A DNA stretch of 64,000 nucleotides from contig OX155954.1 of assembly GCA_944548615.1 (NCBI GenBank), forward strand, positions 4,003,424-4,067,423, written 5' to 3'. How positions within the stretch are numbered: the first letter of the stretch is position 1; the number at the start of each line of letters is the position of its first letter. This document shows positions 9,686 through 22,677 of the stretch, one piece after another. A program made the position numbers and the translations under genes. Under the pieces are notes generated by a model. It made no database searches and was not told the origin of the DNA. It worked only from the letters and a program-made list of their open reading frames with translations. This DNA is from Micropterix aruncella. Taxonomy: Eukaryota > Arthropoda > Insecta > Lepidoptera > Micropterigidae.

Positions 9686-12631
9686 ATGGATAATAATATA
9701 ATAAATGTTTTTGACGCAAATTCACATGAGGCTCATGTGACATCAAATGTCAATACTTGTAGGGTAGTCCTAGCAGAAGGAACAGGCCTGAGAATGATTT
9801 GTCTTAACATCAGAAGTCTACAAAAAAAAATCGATCAGCTTCTCGTAATGCTACAAGATTTACAAATTGATTTCGATATTATAATTCTAACGGAAGCTTG
9901 GATTGGGAAGCACTTTGTTCCAATTGGGATATCGGGCTATAGTTCATACTATACCAAATTGAATAAACTACAAAATGATGGAGTTGTCATCTATGCGAGT
10001 GAACAAGTAACAGAAATAACCGTCAATGAGGTGAGTATATTTGGGGCAAACTGCTTACAGGTTTTATTAGACAAGACAATCTGTGTTGTAGCTATCTATA
10101 GAAGTCCTTCTGTTCACAATATTAGCAAATTTTTAACGAGTCTGAACGATTTGCTAAAAACAATCTCCAACATAAATAACTTAATATTAACAGGAGATAT
10201 GAACATATCTATAAATGGAAAAATGCACCCCCAGGCAAATGAATATCTAGAGCTTCTTACACTTTATGGATTGGTTTGTCTAGTTGAGACCCCTACGCGT
10301 GAAGTTAAAAACTCTAAATCATGCTTAGACCATATAATGTGCCGATCCCGTTATCCAACCTTATCAATAGTTTATGAAACATCAATTACAGATCATAATG
10401 TTATTTTATTTAAAATGAAGTATAATTTTAAACACATGAAAAAAACAAAAAACCAAATAATAAAACAGACATTTTAACTTTGATAAAATTCGAGAAGAAG
10501 TCACTGCTATTGATTGGACGGCTATCTATGATCAAGTCGACGTGAATAGTGCAGCTCAATTATTTATAAATCTACTTCAAAGCGTGGTTAATTCGAACTG
10601 TTCCATTAAACCGGTTGCTATAAAACATAAACATAAAACATACAAACCTTGGATGACGGATGGACTATTATTCTGTATACATAGACGAGACAAACTCCAC
10701 TTAGCATCACGGCGTAGACCTGATAACCTAGGTTTAAAAGATAAGGCTAAACAGTATCGAAACATATGTTATAAAATAATCCACAACACTAAAGTCAGAT
10801 ATTACAAAAATGAATTACGGAAAGCAAATGGTGATCCAAAAAATACATGGAAAGTTATAAACGATATTTCAAACAGAACAAAAGCTAAACAATCCATACA
10901 TCAGTTAAACACCGGAAAGGAAATCATAAATACAGATACTTCTCCGCGGATACTCGCCGATTATGTTAACAAACATTTTGCCGGTGTAGGGCAGAATTTA
11001 GCCAAACACATACAAAGTAGAAGTGATTCAACAGGGTTTGTTTCTTCTCAGACTACCCCTACGGTGTCGTTTTATTTAACTCCCACAACATCGGAAGAAA
11101 TTTCCCAAATGATAGACTCGTTAAAAAATGTCTCCTCTTCAGGTATTGACAATCTCAATTCAAAAGTTTTCAAAAACTCAAAAAATGAACTAAGTGGTCC
11201 CATAGCACACATAGTCAATTATAGTTTCAAGCAGGGCATATTTCCTGAAGCACTTAAATGCGCTAAAGTAGTTCCTATATTTAAAAGTGGTGACATTCAT
11301 GGATATAAATAATTATAGGCCAATTTCTCTTTTAAGCACCTTATCCAAAATTATAGAGAAAGTCGCAAAAAAACGTGATCTGAAATATTTAAAAGAAAAC
11401 AATGTTTTATCTAATAACCAGTTTGGGTTTAGAGAAGGGATTGGCACAACTGATGCAATCGCAGAAGTGACACGTATTATTATTAATTGCAATGTGGATG
11501 AGGATAAAAAGTGCATAGCTGTTTTCTTGGATCTCGCAAAGGCATTCGATACGGTCTCGCACGATAAGCTCGTTCGGAGGTTGGGGGAAGTTGGAATCCA
11601 GCATGTCACACTCAACTGGTTTAAGACCTATTTGCAAAATAGAAAACAAATTATCACCATTAATAATGTAACCAGCAAACCGGAAGACCTGCCATTTGGC
11701 GTTCCTCAGGGTAGTGTTCTCGGGCCTATTTTATTTCTCATTTACATAAATAAATTATGCGATCTGGTGGGGAAAACCATTTCTTTTGCTGATGACACAG
11801 TCATTATCTTTGATGGGCATACCTGGAGGGACACATGCTGGTATTAATCAAGTACTAGAATGGTTAGATGAATCCCTTCTTAGCCTAAATATAAAAAAAA
11901 CGAAATATATAACTTTTAGTAATAATAATAAAGGACAACCATCACCATATCATACCGTAACTATTCACTCATGTAAAAATACACAGCAATGTAACTGCCC
12001 TTTCCTGGAAAGGACAGAACACGTAAAATATCTCGGAATAATAATTGATAATATGCTGCGTTGGCAAAAGCACATTGAGATGTTGACAAGCAAAGTTCGA
12101 AAACTTTCCTACGTATTCCGCGAAGTGAGAAATATTTTAGACCCGGGAACACTAAAAAATACGTATTATGCATTATGCCAAAGCATTCTTTGTTATGGCA
12201 TAATCGGGTGGGGTGGTTGTGCATCAACTATCCTCCAGCCTCTTGAAGTAGCGCAAAAGTGTATACTAAAAATTATCGAGCGTAAACCGTATCGATATCC
12301 TACGAACCAGTTATATAAAGATAGTAATATTTTTGACCCAAGACTGTTGTACATTAAGATAGCCTTAATACACGCAAAATTCAAAATGCCACTTATTAAC
12401 GCACGAGTGAGACTCACCAGAGCTGCAAAGAATGACGATATGATAGTGCCAAGACCTCGTACGACTTTCGGACAGAGACATTTTAACTTCATAGCACCGA
12501 GAATGTACAACTACCTGCCTGATGTCGTTAAACGCATTGAAACCAAAAACAAATTTAAAAAATCGGTTTCTAGGTGGCTTATTACAGAAGGCAGAGAAAA
12601 CATCAATGGAATGTTGAATATTGTATATTAA
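9686..12631 (+). pseudogene. ORF2 of NLR-4: endonuclease and reverse transcriptase, frameshifted
   Basis: ATG 9686 starts the endonuclease: MICLNIRSLQKKID, LTEAWIG (catalytic Glu), YRSPS, LTGDMNIS, CLDHIMC and ITDHNVI are the expected active-site motifs. Frame breaks follow. An extra T near 10472-10475 is followed by FDKIREEVTAIDWTAIYDQ. An extra base near 11299 precedes DINNYRPISLLSTLSKII. A short deletion with frame change lies near 11830. Reverse transcriptase motifs are VFLDLAKAFD, GVPQGSVLGP and SFADD, with phenylalanine in place of tyrosine in the YADD box, as in NLR-8. The C-terminal domain runs to TAA at 12629-12631. It is almost full length (about 980 residues) but needs three frame changes, so it is inactive. 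Confidence 0.88.
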
Positions 12632-13021
12632 TTTTTTGTATATTAAATTTTCGCATTATTCTTCAATTTTAGACATATACTTTTACTTTCAAACATATTT
12701 TTACTTTTACTCTACACGTTAATAATTATTATCAAAGTAATAGAATTTCTACAAATTTTAATTGTTTTAATTTATTTTTTTTATTTTTTTTTATATAATA
12801 ATTATTTAGTAATTTGATTAGATACATCTAAACAATATTTTATAAAGTCTGCCTTAGAACAGGCCCTGGCCTAGTTAGGCGACTTTTATTCATTACTCTA
12901 TCTCCTCGAGAATCAGTTTTTTGCTAACGTCTCATATATATATACAACATGATATGGTAAACTGTACAAACGAACTTGTGTAATACTATAAATAAATAAA
13001 TAAAAATAAATAAATAAATAC

Positions 13022-14554
13022 ATCAATGAATCCTAGGGCGCAATAATCCTCTCCCCATCAATCTCTGTCTAACAGCAAACCTCATCAACCTCAATCCGCT
13101 TTAATATTTAACATTTTTCATTTGCATTAGTAGCGTCAAGTGTTTTTGAGGTTAATTACCCGCTTAGGTTTATGCTGATGCTGGGGGAGGCTGGATAATC
13201 TTGTGCCTTGGTAAAGCGACCTGGGCGCGCTTGGCGGAAAAATTTAACAGACTACCTCTGCTTGTTCTCTTTCCGTATTTTCTTCACGATAATATTATAC
13301 CGATAATGGGAAATATGTAATATAACCGCTCCATGTTGATTTAATTCGCGTTATGATAACAAGAACGCCGAGAGTCAATATTGAATGAAGAAAGTTACGT
13401 TATTATGATAAGAGAAACATTCTTGCTTCTCCCATTATAATATAAGTACATACTCGTATACATATGTGTATTCACTGAAATATTGTGTTAACAAAGGTAG
13501 AAAGTTAATCGGTAATATACATAGATATAATTTTTTACCGACAAAAAATTGTAAAGCTATAAGATTTGTATAAATAATTGTATAATGAAATTAGTACCTA
13601 GAAGAATACAACATAAAAAAATAGGTACATAGGTAACTAAAAGATCGCATGTAAATAATTCGCAGTAAGTGAATACTGACAAAGTCGTTGTAGAATACAA
13701 AGATAATATATACTTGGCTTTATGTTCGCGAAGCGAATTATGAAAGAAAGCTTTTAAGATTAACAAATGTTTTATCAGCCAAGATGCCGCAAAGTGTTTG
13801 ACGTGAAAATATGCATGTATTACTAAGCCTCAGATACGCATAATAAGTGTAGAATTTAATCAATTCTTGAGATATCCTATTTATATTTTAGAGAAATCGA
13901 AGAACTAGATTTTTTTATCAGACGCGCTAAGGTTACTTACTAGCTTAATATTTTTTTAAAAAGGCTAAGCTATGCAAATTATTACCTAATTAGTCTTTTT
14001 AAAATTCAATAAGTTGGTAAATCAATAAAAATAATAAAACAAAGATAAAAAATCAATTCCATGCAGGCTGACCCTACAAATCGTTTGAGACTTCGGGGCA
14101 ATGGACTCATCATCGTCTATAAAGAGAAGGGGGAGGGGGAGGTAGTCAAGCGCAAGTTAAAGCCCTAAGTGACGCTTAGCTTGTTTGCTGTTCGAATGGA
14201 AACTTGAAGAACTTGGACAATGCTTCGGCGGGAATTTCAAGACTGTTTGCATTGTCGTGTATTGCGTTAAGCGCGGTACCTATCAAATTAGATTAAATCG
14301 TTATGGAAAGCGAACTTTTCCCTCTCCGAATCAGATTTTGTAACTTTGAATAGGTTCACGTCGTTAGTAGTTAAAATAAAAGGTTTGAGTGATATTAAGT
14401 ATTTGACCAACATTTCATCTCAATACCGACTGGAAGCAGGATGCTCCTAAAAAATCGTGATTCTTGTTTCTAGACTGGAAATGCAACGCGCAGTGAAGTC
14501 CACAGTCGTGTCATTCTAGTCATGACATATCGATATCAAACCAAGCAACGTACA
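13022..14554. other. No recognised gene
   Basis: Unique-looking AT-rich sequence after the NLR-4 tail. No long open frame matches a family I know. A purine-rich run (AGAGAAGGGGGAGGGGGAGG) lies near 14120. Confidence 0.4.
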
Positions 14555-15670
14555 GCCCCCGAAATTAAATGACTCGGTTAAATCCATAAGGAAATGCTAC
14601 ATTGAGACTGATTACAAGCTAAATCGATAGCCCTACATATCCTCTGATGAAACACTTAGCTGGTGTCCTCCAACCGCTTACGGGCAAAACTACGTCTTAC
14701 GTGAATGACTCACGGCATTTCGTAATCATTGTTAAAAGCTTAAAACTGACCGAATACGAAATAATGGTGAGCCCGCGACGTCGAGTCTCTTTTTACGAAT
14801 TTGCCCATTTGGCGCGCCTTATGGTGGCGAGAGAAAACTGAGGTCTGAGGACCTCCTAATTAGATACGCGTCGGCGAGATTCTGCTACTTTCTATGGAGC
14901 GGCGATGATTATAAACAAATCGACGGAGTTACAATGAGTTGCCCGTATCGCCGATAGTTAACGACTTTTACATGGAATATTTTGAGGTTTGTGTTGTCGT
15001 CAAAAGCTGTCAAAGTTATATATCATCTATCATCATACAAGATAGTTTTTGCATCCTCAAGGGGTCAATTTTTGTACAAACGGTGAAGGAACTCCTGTGT
15101 AATCTAAACTCCATACCACCAAATATTACATATTATATTTATGAAGTAGAAAAAGATGGCTCTCGGAAGTAGTGACAATCCTCTTGGATATTACAGCATA
15201 TCGGAAGCCCACTCATACTGACAGATACATGCATGACAGCTCATACCATCATCCCTACTATCTACGTTCAGTGCAAACGTCGCTCGCGAATTGAGCACAC
15301 GATCTATTCAGGAGATGAAACATGACAATGATATCCTTAGGAAAAATGGCTACGGAAAATATAACGACACACGCATACGATCCAATACAGACGATACTCA
15401 GAAACCAATTAGATAACGAGCATTCTTACCATATGCCAAGTGCGTGACAGATCTAATACGCAGGAAGCTTTACTAATTCCATACAAAAATGAACTTTATA
15501 CCGACCCACAATATAGGTCGATCTCTGAGGCCTGTAAAGGATGTAATACCTATGTAGTTGTGGGTTAGCCTTCGTTAAGCCAATGAAACGGCTCATAGCC
15601 GCTCGACTGATGGAAGCTGTTAAAATCAATAGCTGTAAAAACGTTCAGGGAGAAAAATCGTCTATCGGCT
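14555..15670 (+). pseudogene. Reverse transcriptase and nuclease relics of PLE-2
   Basis: Pieces in several frames. IHKE lies near 14579. Then come [30 protein letters not shown] and EYEIMVS, then after a frame change [11 protein letters not shown]: the Penelope motif A block, usually VSFDVVSLFTNVP, with its catalytic Asp. PVSPIVNDFYMEYFE begins near 14941, and LLCNLNSIPPNITYYIYEVE follows. KPTHTDRYMHDSSYHHP lies near 15207. EAVKI near 15617 may be the end of the GIY-YIG nuclease (usually REAIEI). At least four frame changes and several stops are present. It is old compared with PLE-1. Confidence 0.72.
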
Positions 15671-15826
15671 ATCAGGGTAGACTGAAGTGCTGTCACTTTT
15701 GACAGCACTTACCTACCTTGGACAACGGCAGTTGTATCGCCGAATCATCGGATACTATACATTTCAGGCGGCAAATCTGTTTTCTCTTGTTCATAATGTC
15801 AAACAACTGCGATAGTCCTCGATTTC
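15671..15826 (+). repeat. Penelope-type terminal motif, copy 1
   Basis: GGTAGACTGAAGTGCTGTCA and its near reverse complement form a hairpin (perfect 11-bp arms 15685-15695 and 15700-15710, loop CTTT). It is followed by TTGGACAACGGCAG, CGCCGAATCATCGG and the common end ATAATGTCAAACAACTGCGA. The same end is found at 39034, 40140 (inverted), 50685 and 50950. It lies at the 3' end of PLE-2, which is why I assign the family to Penelope-like elements. Confidence 0.7.
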
Positions 15827-17195
15827 AAATGTCCATCGTGTCAACTGTCAAATATCATAGTGTCATCGTGTAATGACAGTTGTCACGATGTCATCGTGAC
15901 AAATGTTCAACTGTCAATGTATGCCTGAGAATACATTGACCGTTCTGAGTAAACATGTACAGTTTTTATTGAATGCAATCCAAATTAATTGCAAATACAA
16001 CCGTGAGAACCGCACTCATAGCCGCCCTTATTTGGCATCGAGCATGGCACTCAAAGAAGAGGAAGTTACGACGTATTAAAATGGTTCTGTCATCAAAATC
16101 TAAACAAATGAGATCTGCCATTCTAATCTTACTACCGCGTTTCGTCGATTTACTCAAGCGACATCTATCGAGTAACATCTGTAAGTTATGACTTCTTCAA
16201 CTTTTACAACTCGTGCCAAAGTTTAAACTGACTCATATTTTCCGATTCACCTCGAAGATTTATGAGTTTGAGTTTAAGCTTGAGTCGCCCGAATGCCTCA
16301 TTGAAATCAGCTCGCTAATTCTGCAGACGAGGCAATCGTGATTGCTCGGAGATTTTATTTCAATAACGAGCGATTTCATGGCGCAATAAACGGCCCGATG
16401 CAACTAAGTCAGCCTCGAAATATATAGTTTATGGAGTGCAGTTAAAGTTGTCGTAAAATATTTTACGATCTCCAAGTTTCTCCTCTCGGATTTACCGCAT
16501 GTGGACTTAACGTTCTACGTTATTTCTAAGCTAATTTTATTGAACCAGTTAATGCATATACGTATACGTACTCTGTTGAGGAGTAATTTTCGACAACCTA
16601 TGTATACGCTATAGGACACGGAAATGATCTGCAATCTACTTCTTTGAAAAAAATAGTACCGCAAATCATACTGCTACGTGAAGTGTAGTTTTGGTTTTAT
16701 TAGCCTAACGCCGTTTACAGAAAAAGAAATGGTGTAGTTAAAATAAAATAAAAGTATTTGTGATAACAAAGTATCAAAAACATATAAGGATAGCGAATAA
16801 AATAAATTCTACATAAGAGGGTCAAAAATTCGGTTGCTGACAGGCAAACCTTTATTCATAAGGCACATGTGATATATTTTTTTCTATAGCCTTTGCTGTG
16901 TACGATCCAATTTATAGTATGCCCTGGGTCCTAGAATATCTACCATATTCGCCACAGATATCTTTGTTCAGTGTACTTTTTGCGTGAGCGCTCTGAAATC
17001 ACTGTTACATAAAACACTGTTACATATTGCATAAAACTAGACAAAATAATAAATATAGCTGTCTCTACAAAATGTTTTCCAAACGCTGGTATCCAGAATA
17101 CCGATGTATACGACCCTCCCTCAGCATCGTACCATTCACAGGTCGTCCAAAACATTTGAAACGCAAGAAAACGTCAATGCTGTATGACTTCTAAT
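15827..17195. other. No recognised gene
   Basis: 15827-15960 is dense in short related words (GTGTCATCGTG, TGACAGTTGTCACGATG, CAATGTAT and its inverse ATACATTG), so it probably continues a decayed fold-back. A 72-codon open frame at 15973-16191 has no recognisable domain. The rest is unassigned. Confidence 0.4.
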
Positions 17196-17947
17196 ATTCA
17201 AATTCAAATTCAAATTCAAAATTCTTTATTTATCTATAATATTACATGTATTTTTAAAATTCAAAGCCATCCTAACTAGGCCTCGCCTGTACTAAGGTAG
17301 GCTTAATATAAAAGAAGGTATAGTGGTTTTCGTAACTTGCTGGATTATCTTTGTATTATTATGTTAAATTTGATAAGTTAGATATGTCTCCAAAATAAGA
17401 AAACGTAATAATATTAAATTTAGGTATATACATATAAATATACACTTACATACATAAATAAATATATACTTTATAGATAAATATAAAATAATACTCTATA
17501 TAATATATATACATATATTTCACAAATCGTGCTCTATTTTAATATAATATATGTTATTAATGTCTCCGTTTGTTGTCGACCCATAGTCAAAAGTGACTTA
17601 GTTTGGTTTTTCTTTACGCCGTGACTATTCCTAGATTTCAGTCCTGCAGGAAAAACACTATTCATTTTGTTGAACAGTTGAGGAGCAATGTAAGAGAAGT
17701 GTTTTTGTGCAAAACTTGTTCTCTTTTTTTGGATTAAGTGCTGTCTGGTTGTTGTTACTCGTGTTCCTTTATGGTGTGTTGAATATAGATGATAATTGTC
17801 ATGATTATAGTAGTAGAGTAGGACTACCTTAGCGTATATTTGACGAACGTCAAGGACTTTAGATTCATTGTACAAGCTCTCAGAAGAATACCGGAAAATA
17901 GCGAATATATGAAGAGAGGCGTGTGATATATTAGCAGATTCAATCAT
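17196..17947 (-). mobile_element. NLR-5: 3' end of a non-LTR retrotransposon
   Basis: Minus-strand fragment. The C-terminal domain of ORF2 (17534-17947) reads SLYNESKVLDVRQIYAKVVL, then KHFSYIAPQLFNKMNS and ends YIILK. It matches the ends of NLR-4 and NLR-8 ORF2. The 3' UTR follows and ends in a (GAATTT)n tail, seen on the plus strand as repeated AAATTC at 17196-17221. 5'-truncated. Confidence 0.78.
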
Positions 17948-20060
17948 CTTTGGACATTGACATTATTATTGTGATCGTAACAATTCGAGAATTGTAGTTT
18001 TTAAAACTGGAAAATTTCGAGTTGATGTGATAAGTTTTTTGGTCAGCGGATTCGAGATCCTGAAGAAGCTGTTCAAGCATCCATAATGGCCATTTTGGCA
18101 GCCCAAACGTTTTAACAGTCAGATTGTGCTAGTAAAAAAACGTCGATTTCATGGAGGTTAGTTCGAAGAAGAAAAATGCATTTATTCGTTATTTTTTGTT
18201 TGCCGTTTTTACTCTTTCCGATAATTTCAGTATGTCCCACATAGTTTTAGTTTCGAACTGAACGGAATTGAAACTATGCATAGGTTGATGGAAATTTCAA
18301 CTAAAATTGCGCTACATTGTAACGAAAATTACTCAACGTGGCAGCCATTCGGCATGCTATTTCAAGCGTTCGATACAAGTGCAAATGGCAGTCGGAATGA
18401 ATGAAATTGCGGTATATACATTCAGCAGTCCAGCGCAACAAAAGCCATAAAACGAGAGGCGATACGACGTTCCTCCCGACCCATCGATATCCAATCAGCT
18501 TGCATGCAAATTTTTATGGATTTTATCGAGGGACGCCATCCCTCTTTGTAAAAACGAGATTTTATTATCGAGTACGTAATTCCGGGCTGCTTTAAATTTT
18601 TATTGGATTACAGGTGACGAGGAATTGCTTCGTTTGTATCCCTATGGCTGCACGCTGCGGCTAAAAACGGCGCTGTTCACTTCTGCAAAATAGAGCCCAA
18701 GAAAAAGCTAGTCATTATTGTAAATTTTGTAATATTAAGAGGTTGAATTACGCTTAATTCAATATATTTATCTAAACTTACAACTACTACAATATTAGTA
18801 AATTATAATATTTATTCCTATTTCTCTACCTTACTAGACATATTTTGTCTTTGTCGGGGTGGTGGGTACTTTATTTATTACCAAGCTTAAATTTATTTAT
18901 TAAAATATTTATTATTTATTTATTTATTATTTATTAATAATTAAAATTTACCCTAAAACTAAATAAAGCCACAGCATGTTACGTCACGCTTGTATGTAAT
19001 AATCGGTCCAATATTGCCCAACTAAATAATAATTTGTTTCAATGTTAGCATTTTAAACGTAGCAAAAATAATACCAAATATCATACATTTTTTTAAAAAG
19101 AAAGACTAGTTTAAAAAAAGAGAAATAAAAAAATACTATAAGTACATTAAAAAAATAAAATAAAAGATGAATTTTCTAATAGCAATTATAACTGAAACGT
19201 TAAAAATATAAATATTCAACAGAAAACACAAAAAACATATAATTAGAGAATAAATACACTCAAGCTATGCTTAATAACAATTCATTTAATTAATTAAAAA
19301 AACGTTATAATGTTTATAACATTTAAAAATTGTTGATACTACCATTGATTATATATGCCACAATCATAATCAATGATAATACTAATATTAATAATGTAGT
19401 AATAGTAAAAATATGTAGAAGAATATTAGATACACAGATAGAAAAATATTTGATTCTTGTAAAATTATTACATTCAAAATTCAAACATAAATATTCTAAT
19501 ATGAACGTAAAATATTATTGAAGAAAAGAAAATAGTTAATTAATTTAGAATAAAATTGTCACAAAATATATATAGTTATAATAATAGTCACAATCAGGTA
19601 GTTAGGTAGAGTTTTATATATAAGTTTGAAAAAAACTGTATGATAACACTGTCAAATAGAGCCAGATAGTGGATAATTTTTCGTAGGTTCGGGACATTCC
19701 GGCCCTTAAGTATCCACAAAACCAGTTTTTTCATAAATAATGAGCTACTTGGGCTGATCTGTATGCCCTAATTAAATTACAACTATTTATTTATTGACAT
19801 AGGTACTTATGATTAGGTATAAAGTTCATTGATTATGTAATGTTTGCTTTTTATAATAATTAATATAGAGGGGTTTAACACTTCTTACATGACCTTTCCT
19901 GCCAATGGCACATCTAACTAGGTGATAATTTGGCCCGTCTCTAGATGTGCATATTTTTACGCAATTTTAAGAAATTGAATGGTTTTTTAACAATAAATTA
20001 TTTGGACCCACCACCTATAATTCGTTATTAATACATATATTCTAAAATCCATAAATACAT
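17948..20060. other. No recognised gene
   Basis: AT-rich, with many stops in all frames. A short frame near 18050 reads RIRDPEEAVQA, which is too short to assign. The stretch 18770-19650 is very AT-rich, with no coding signal. Confidence 0.4.
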
Positions 20061-21145
20061 TTTCTTAGTCTGGTTTCACTGGTGTCGATTTCATTACTCA
20101 ATGTCGGTAGAAATTGTCATAAAAATGATCATGGCAATCTTTTACTTTGTTCTCAATTCTCAATAATGAAAAAAAACTTTGAATTTGTGTTTTGCATTAA
20201 GAAAATTAATATGCTATGCGGCTTTGAAGCCGCAAAGTCTGTATACTATGCTTATTTCCATTCATTAATAACTTATGGCCTTATGTTCTATGAAATGGCG
20301 GCAAATTCAGTAAGAATATTTCGACTTCAAAAAAGAGCAATTCGCAATTTATTTACAATATCATCGCTAACATCTTGCAGACCATATTTTATTGAATCTG
20401 ATATCATGACAATGTATGCAGCTTATGTATACCAGGGTATCATGTATACAAGAAAAACATCAATACTACTATAAAAAAAATCGGATATTCATTCGCATAA
20501 CACTCGGAACAAACAAGACTTACAAAGTACGACTGAGTAAGGTTAGAAATAGTTTTCTGTACCAGCCCAACCTTTATTATAATAAGATTCCATTGTGCGC
20601 CAGGGGTCTTGGAGACGTTCATTTTAAGAAAAAGGTACAGGACATTCTTATCAAGAACCCAATTTATTCTATTTCCTAATCTTCCATGATTACTTTTAAC
20701 ATAATACAATATATGTCTTTTTTTCTTGACTATATATCCAAACATTTTGATAATCGGAGATGGATTATATTATTACAATTTGTATTGACTATTTCTATTA
20801 AGACATTTCTATTTGTAATCTTATAATGGTGTTATTTCTGATTTTACTATTTTATAACTGACTATTCGTTTTTATATTTTGACTATTTGTATTTTTCAGC
20901 TATACCTACTTAGGTATTTTAGCACCTCAAATAGTTTTTTAAAGGACTTCATATTTTTATTGTAAATTTATTTAATAATTATTTTTTCCGTTTAAAAAAT
21001 AGTCAATCTGTATAAAAAAATATTATACCAAATAAGGTATAACACAATTTCTTGTATAAAGAATTTGACTATGCCAAGGGTTGGGATACCTACCAAGTGG
21101 TTGATTTTATAAAATAAAAAATAAATAAAAATAATACCTATTAAT
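20061..21145 (+). mobile_element. NLR-6: 3' end of a non-LTR retrotransposon
   Basis: C-terminal ORF2 remnant followed by a 3' UTR of about 450 bp with ACTATTCGTTTTTATATTTT and an A-rich tail of AAATA units at about 21108-21137. The UTR is homologous, in inverted orientation, to 38110-38445 (NLR-9). The left boundary is approximate. Confidence 0.75.
20082..20679 (+). pseudogene. C-terminal domain of NLR-6 ORF2
   Basis: Readable in two frames. The first has FEAAKSVYYAYFHSLITYGL, FRLQKRAIRNLFT and CRPYFIESDIMTMYAAYVYQ. After a frame change near 20455-20475 comes FLYQPNLYYNKIPLCARGL and VQDILIKNPIYSIS, with the stop at 20677-20679. This is the post-catalytic part of an insect non-LTR ORF2. Only about 200 residues of it remain. 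Confidence 0.78.
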
Positions 21146-21164
21146 CTTAATATAGCTTCCCTCA

Positions 21165-21830
21165 AAGCTATAGATAGATAGAGAGAATATCTTTATTCTA
21201 CATTTTGAAGCAAAACATACAACAGGCGCTCGTATTGCTCAAATTTCAATGTCTTACAGTCAACCTTAGTGGTAGTGAAAGAATTTAGGTGACAGTAAAG
21301 TAAAGTAAATAATAATCTCGATAGCTTGACAAAATTAAATAAATAATAAAATGCCATTTATTTTACAAAAAATAGGTTTTAAATAATATCTGCAAGGGGC
21401 GGATGACAGGAGAGGTAGGATGGGACGTAAGATAGTTATCCTACGTCTATCCTATCCTAGGAGTTTAAGGATATGTAATGGATATGAGACACTTGAAAAG
21501 CAGAAACCGTTGGTGCGTTTCTGATATTGGACGGGAGCTGGTTCCATAGTCTAGCTGCATGAATATGCAAAAAAGAAGAATTATGAGAAGTAATCACAAT
21601 TTTACTATCCTGACTGGAAAGGAGTGGAAGACGACCCTTTCCTAAGTGAGAGAATTTTCCTGTTTGGTAGGAGGGAGCGGTGGGATTGTAGAAGATGTTA
21701 TAAAGAAGAGAAAGAATTTGCAGGTTTCTATGTTCACATATTAGAAGCCAATGAAGTTTGCTTCTATATTCAGAAGCATGACCAAATATTCTCACAACAC
21801 AGATTTACCTAATGCAAACATTTTGCAACC
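21165..21830 (-). mobile_element. NLR-7: 3' end of a different non-LTR retrotransposon
   Basis: Minus-strand ORF2 end (21457-21795): KLHWLLICEHRNLQILSLLY, YQTGKFSHL, then HIHAARLWNQLPSNIRNAP. The AARLWNxLPxxIR signature is shared by CR1/L2-type ORF2 C-termini. It is followed by a 3' UTR ending in a (CTAT)n tail, visible on the plus strand as ATAGATAGATAG at 21170-21181. Its sequence is unlike NLR-6 next to it. Confidence 0.75.
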
Positions 21831-22055
21831 GCTCCAATTTGTTGCTCAATTTTGTCAAAGTGGAAGTGTTTCCGTGTCCTTGTTAAAAAAAACTTAATCT
21901 TATTAACCCGCTTTTATTAGGTCGACCTGTATGTAACTATGTAATGGAATCTAAGGTAACTAATTTAACCATCTTCCAAGGATCGTAGCGTCATGAAAAT
22001 TGGCAGCTGTATGTAGTTCTGATGACTATACAATAATATGGTACTGTCGAACTGA

Positions 22056-22243
22056 TCTGATGATGGAGTCGGAAGATATGAACTGGAACTTCATGATGGA
22101 ACATCGTATTATAGCTGTGTTTGGACTTGTTAGAAAAGTCTTGGAATGAACTTTGACCACGATTAGGTTTCAAGGTCTGATGATGAAGCCGGAAGTTAGG
22201 CACTGGCATTCCATGATGGAATATCGTATCGTAGCCGTGTGTA
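22056..22243. repeat. Two diverged copies of a ~67-bp unit, 121 bp apart
   Basis: TCTGATGATGGAGTCGGAAG with CATGATGGAACATCGTAT (22056-22122) recurs as TCTGATGATGAAGCCGGAAG with CATGATGGAATATCGTAT (22177-22243). Direct orientation. Not protein coding. Confidence 0.7.
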
Positions 22244-22677
22244 TGTGAATATCGTATCATAGCCCAAAAGAGTGTTTTTAGTGTTTTTTTTTAAACTATT
22301 AATTTATTTTATAGTTTATATCTAAAATAAGAAAAAAAACATACCGTATAACCTAGAAATCGAATTGATATCCGATTAGTTAACGTGACGATTTTCTGAA
22401 ACAAAACAAAAAGAAGACGTTAATAGGTATGGCAAATCAGTGCAGGATAATATTATTAGATCATTGAATCTTTAGTTCTTGCAAAATCATTGTAGTAGCC
22501 ATTAGTTGTTTTTAACATTTACTTCGGTGTTTTAATCGAATTTGAGTCCATGGGTTAAAGAATAAGCCCACGGTAGAGCTGTTACAAAGACTTATTTTGC
22601 GGTTTTGTAAGACACACAAATCACAAGTGTCAGATATCCTTTGAATGTATGCGTTATAGTTGTATTTCACACTCTGT

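Larger units (their letters stand above)
9183..13021 (+). mobile_element. NLR-4: 5'-truncated non-LTR retrotransposon
   Basis: Plus-strand CR1/Jockey-group element with the end of ORF1, a 255-bp spacer, almost all of ORF2, a 3' UTR of about 390 bp with GGCCTAGTTAGGCGACT, and an (AAAT)n-like tail at about 12987-13021. It belongs to the same broad family as NLR-8 and NLR-5, as the C-terminal residues match (FGQRHFNFIAPRMYN against YGQRHYTFLAPRLYN). It starts directly after the A-rich tail of NLR-3, so one element truncated or invaded the other. Confidence 0.85.
14555..15826 (+). mobile_element. PLE-2: heavily decayed Penelope-like element
   Basis: Reverse transcriptase and endonuclease relics of a Penelope-like element, followed directly by a terminal motif (15671-15826) that recurs at four other places in the window. 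The order from left to right matches the family: fingers (IHKE), SPTY region, motif A, motif B region, KPTHTDRY, decayed GIY-YIG tail, terminal repeat. Confidence 0.72.

Noticed and set aside
18040..18110. Possible mariner transposase fragment (RIRDPEEAVQA)
   Set aside because: Only about 20 residues are readable, with no second motif and no terminal repeats nearby.
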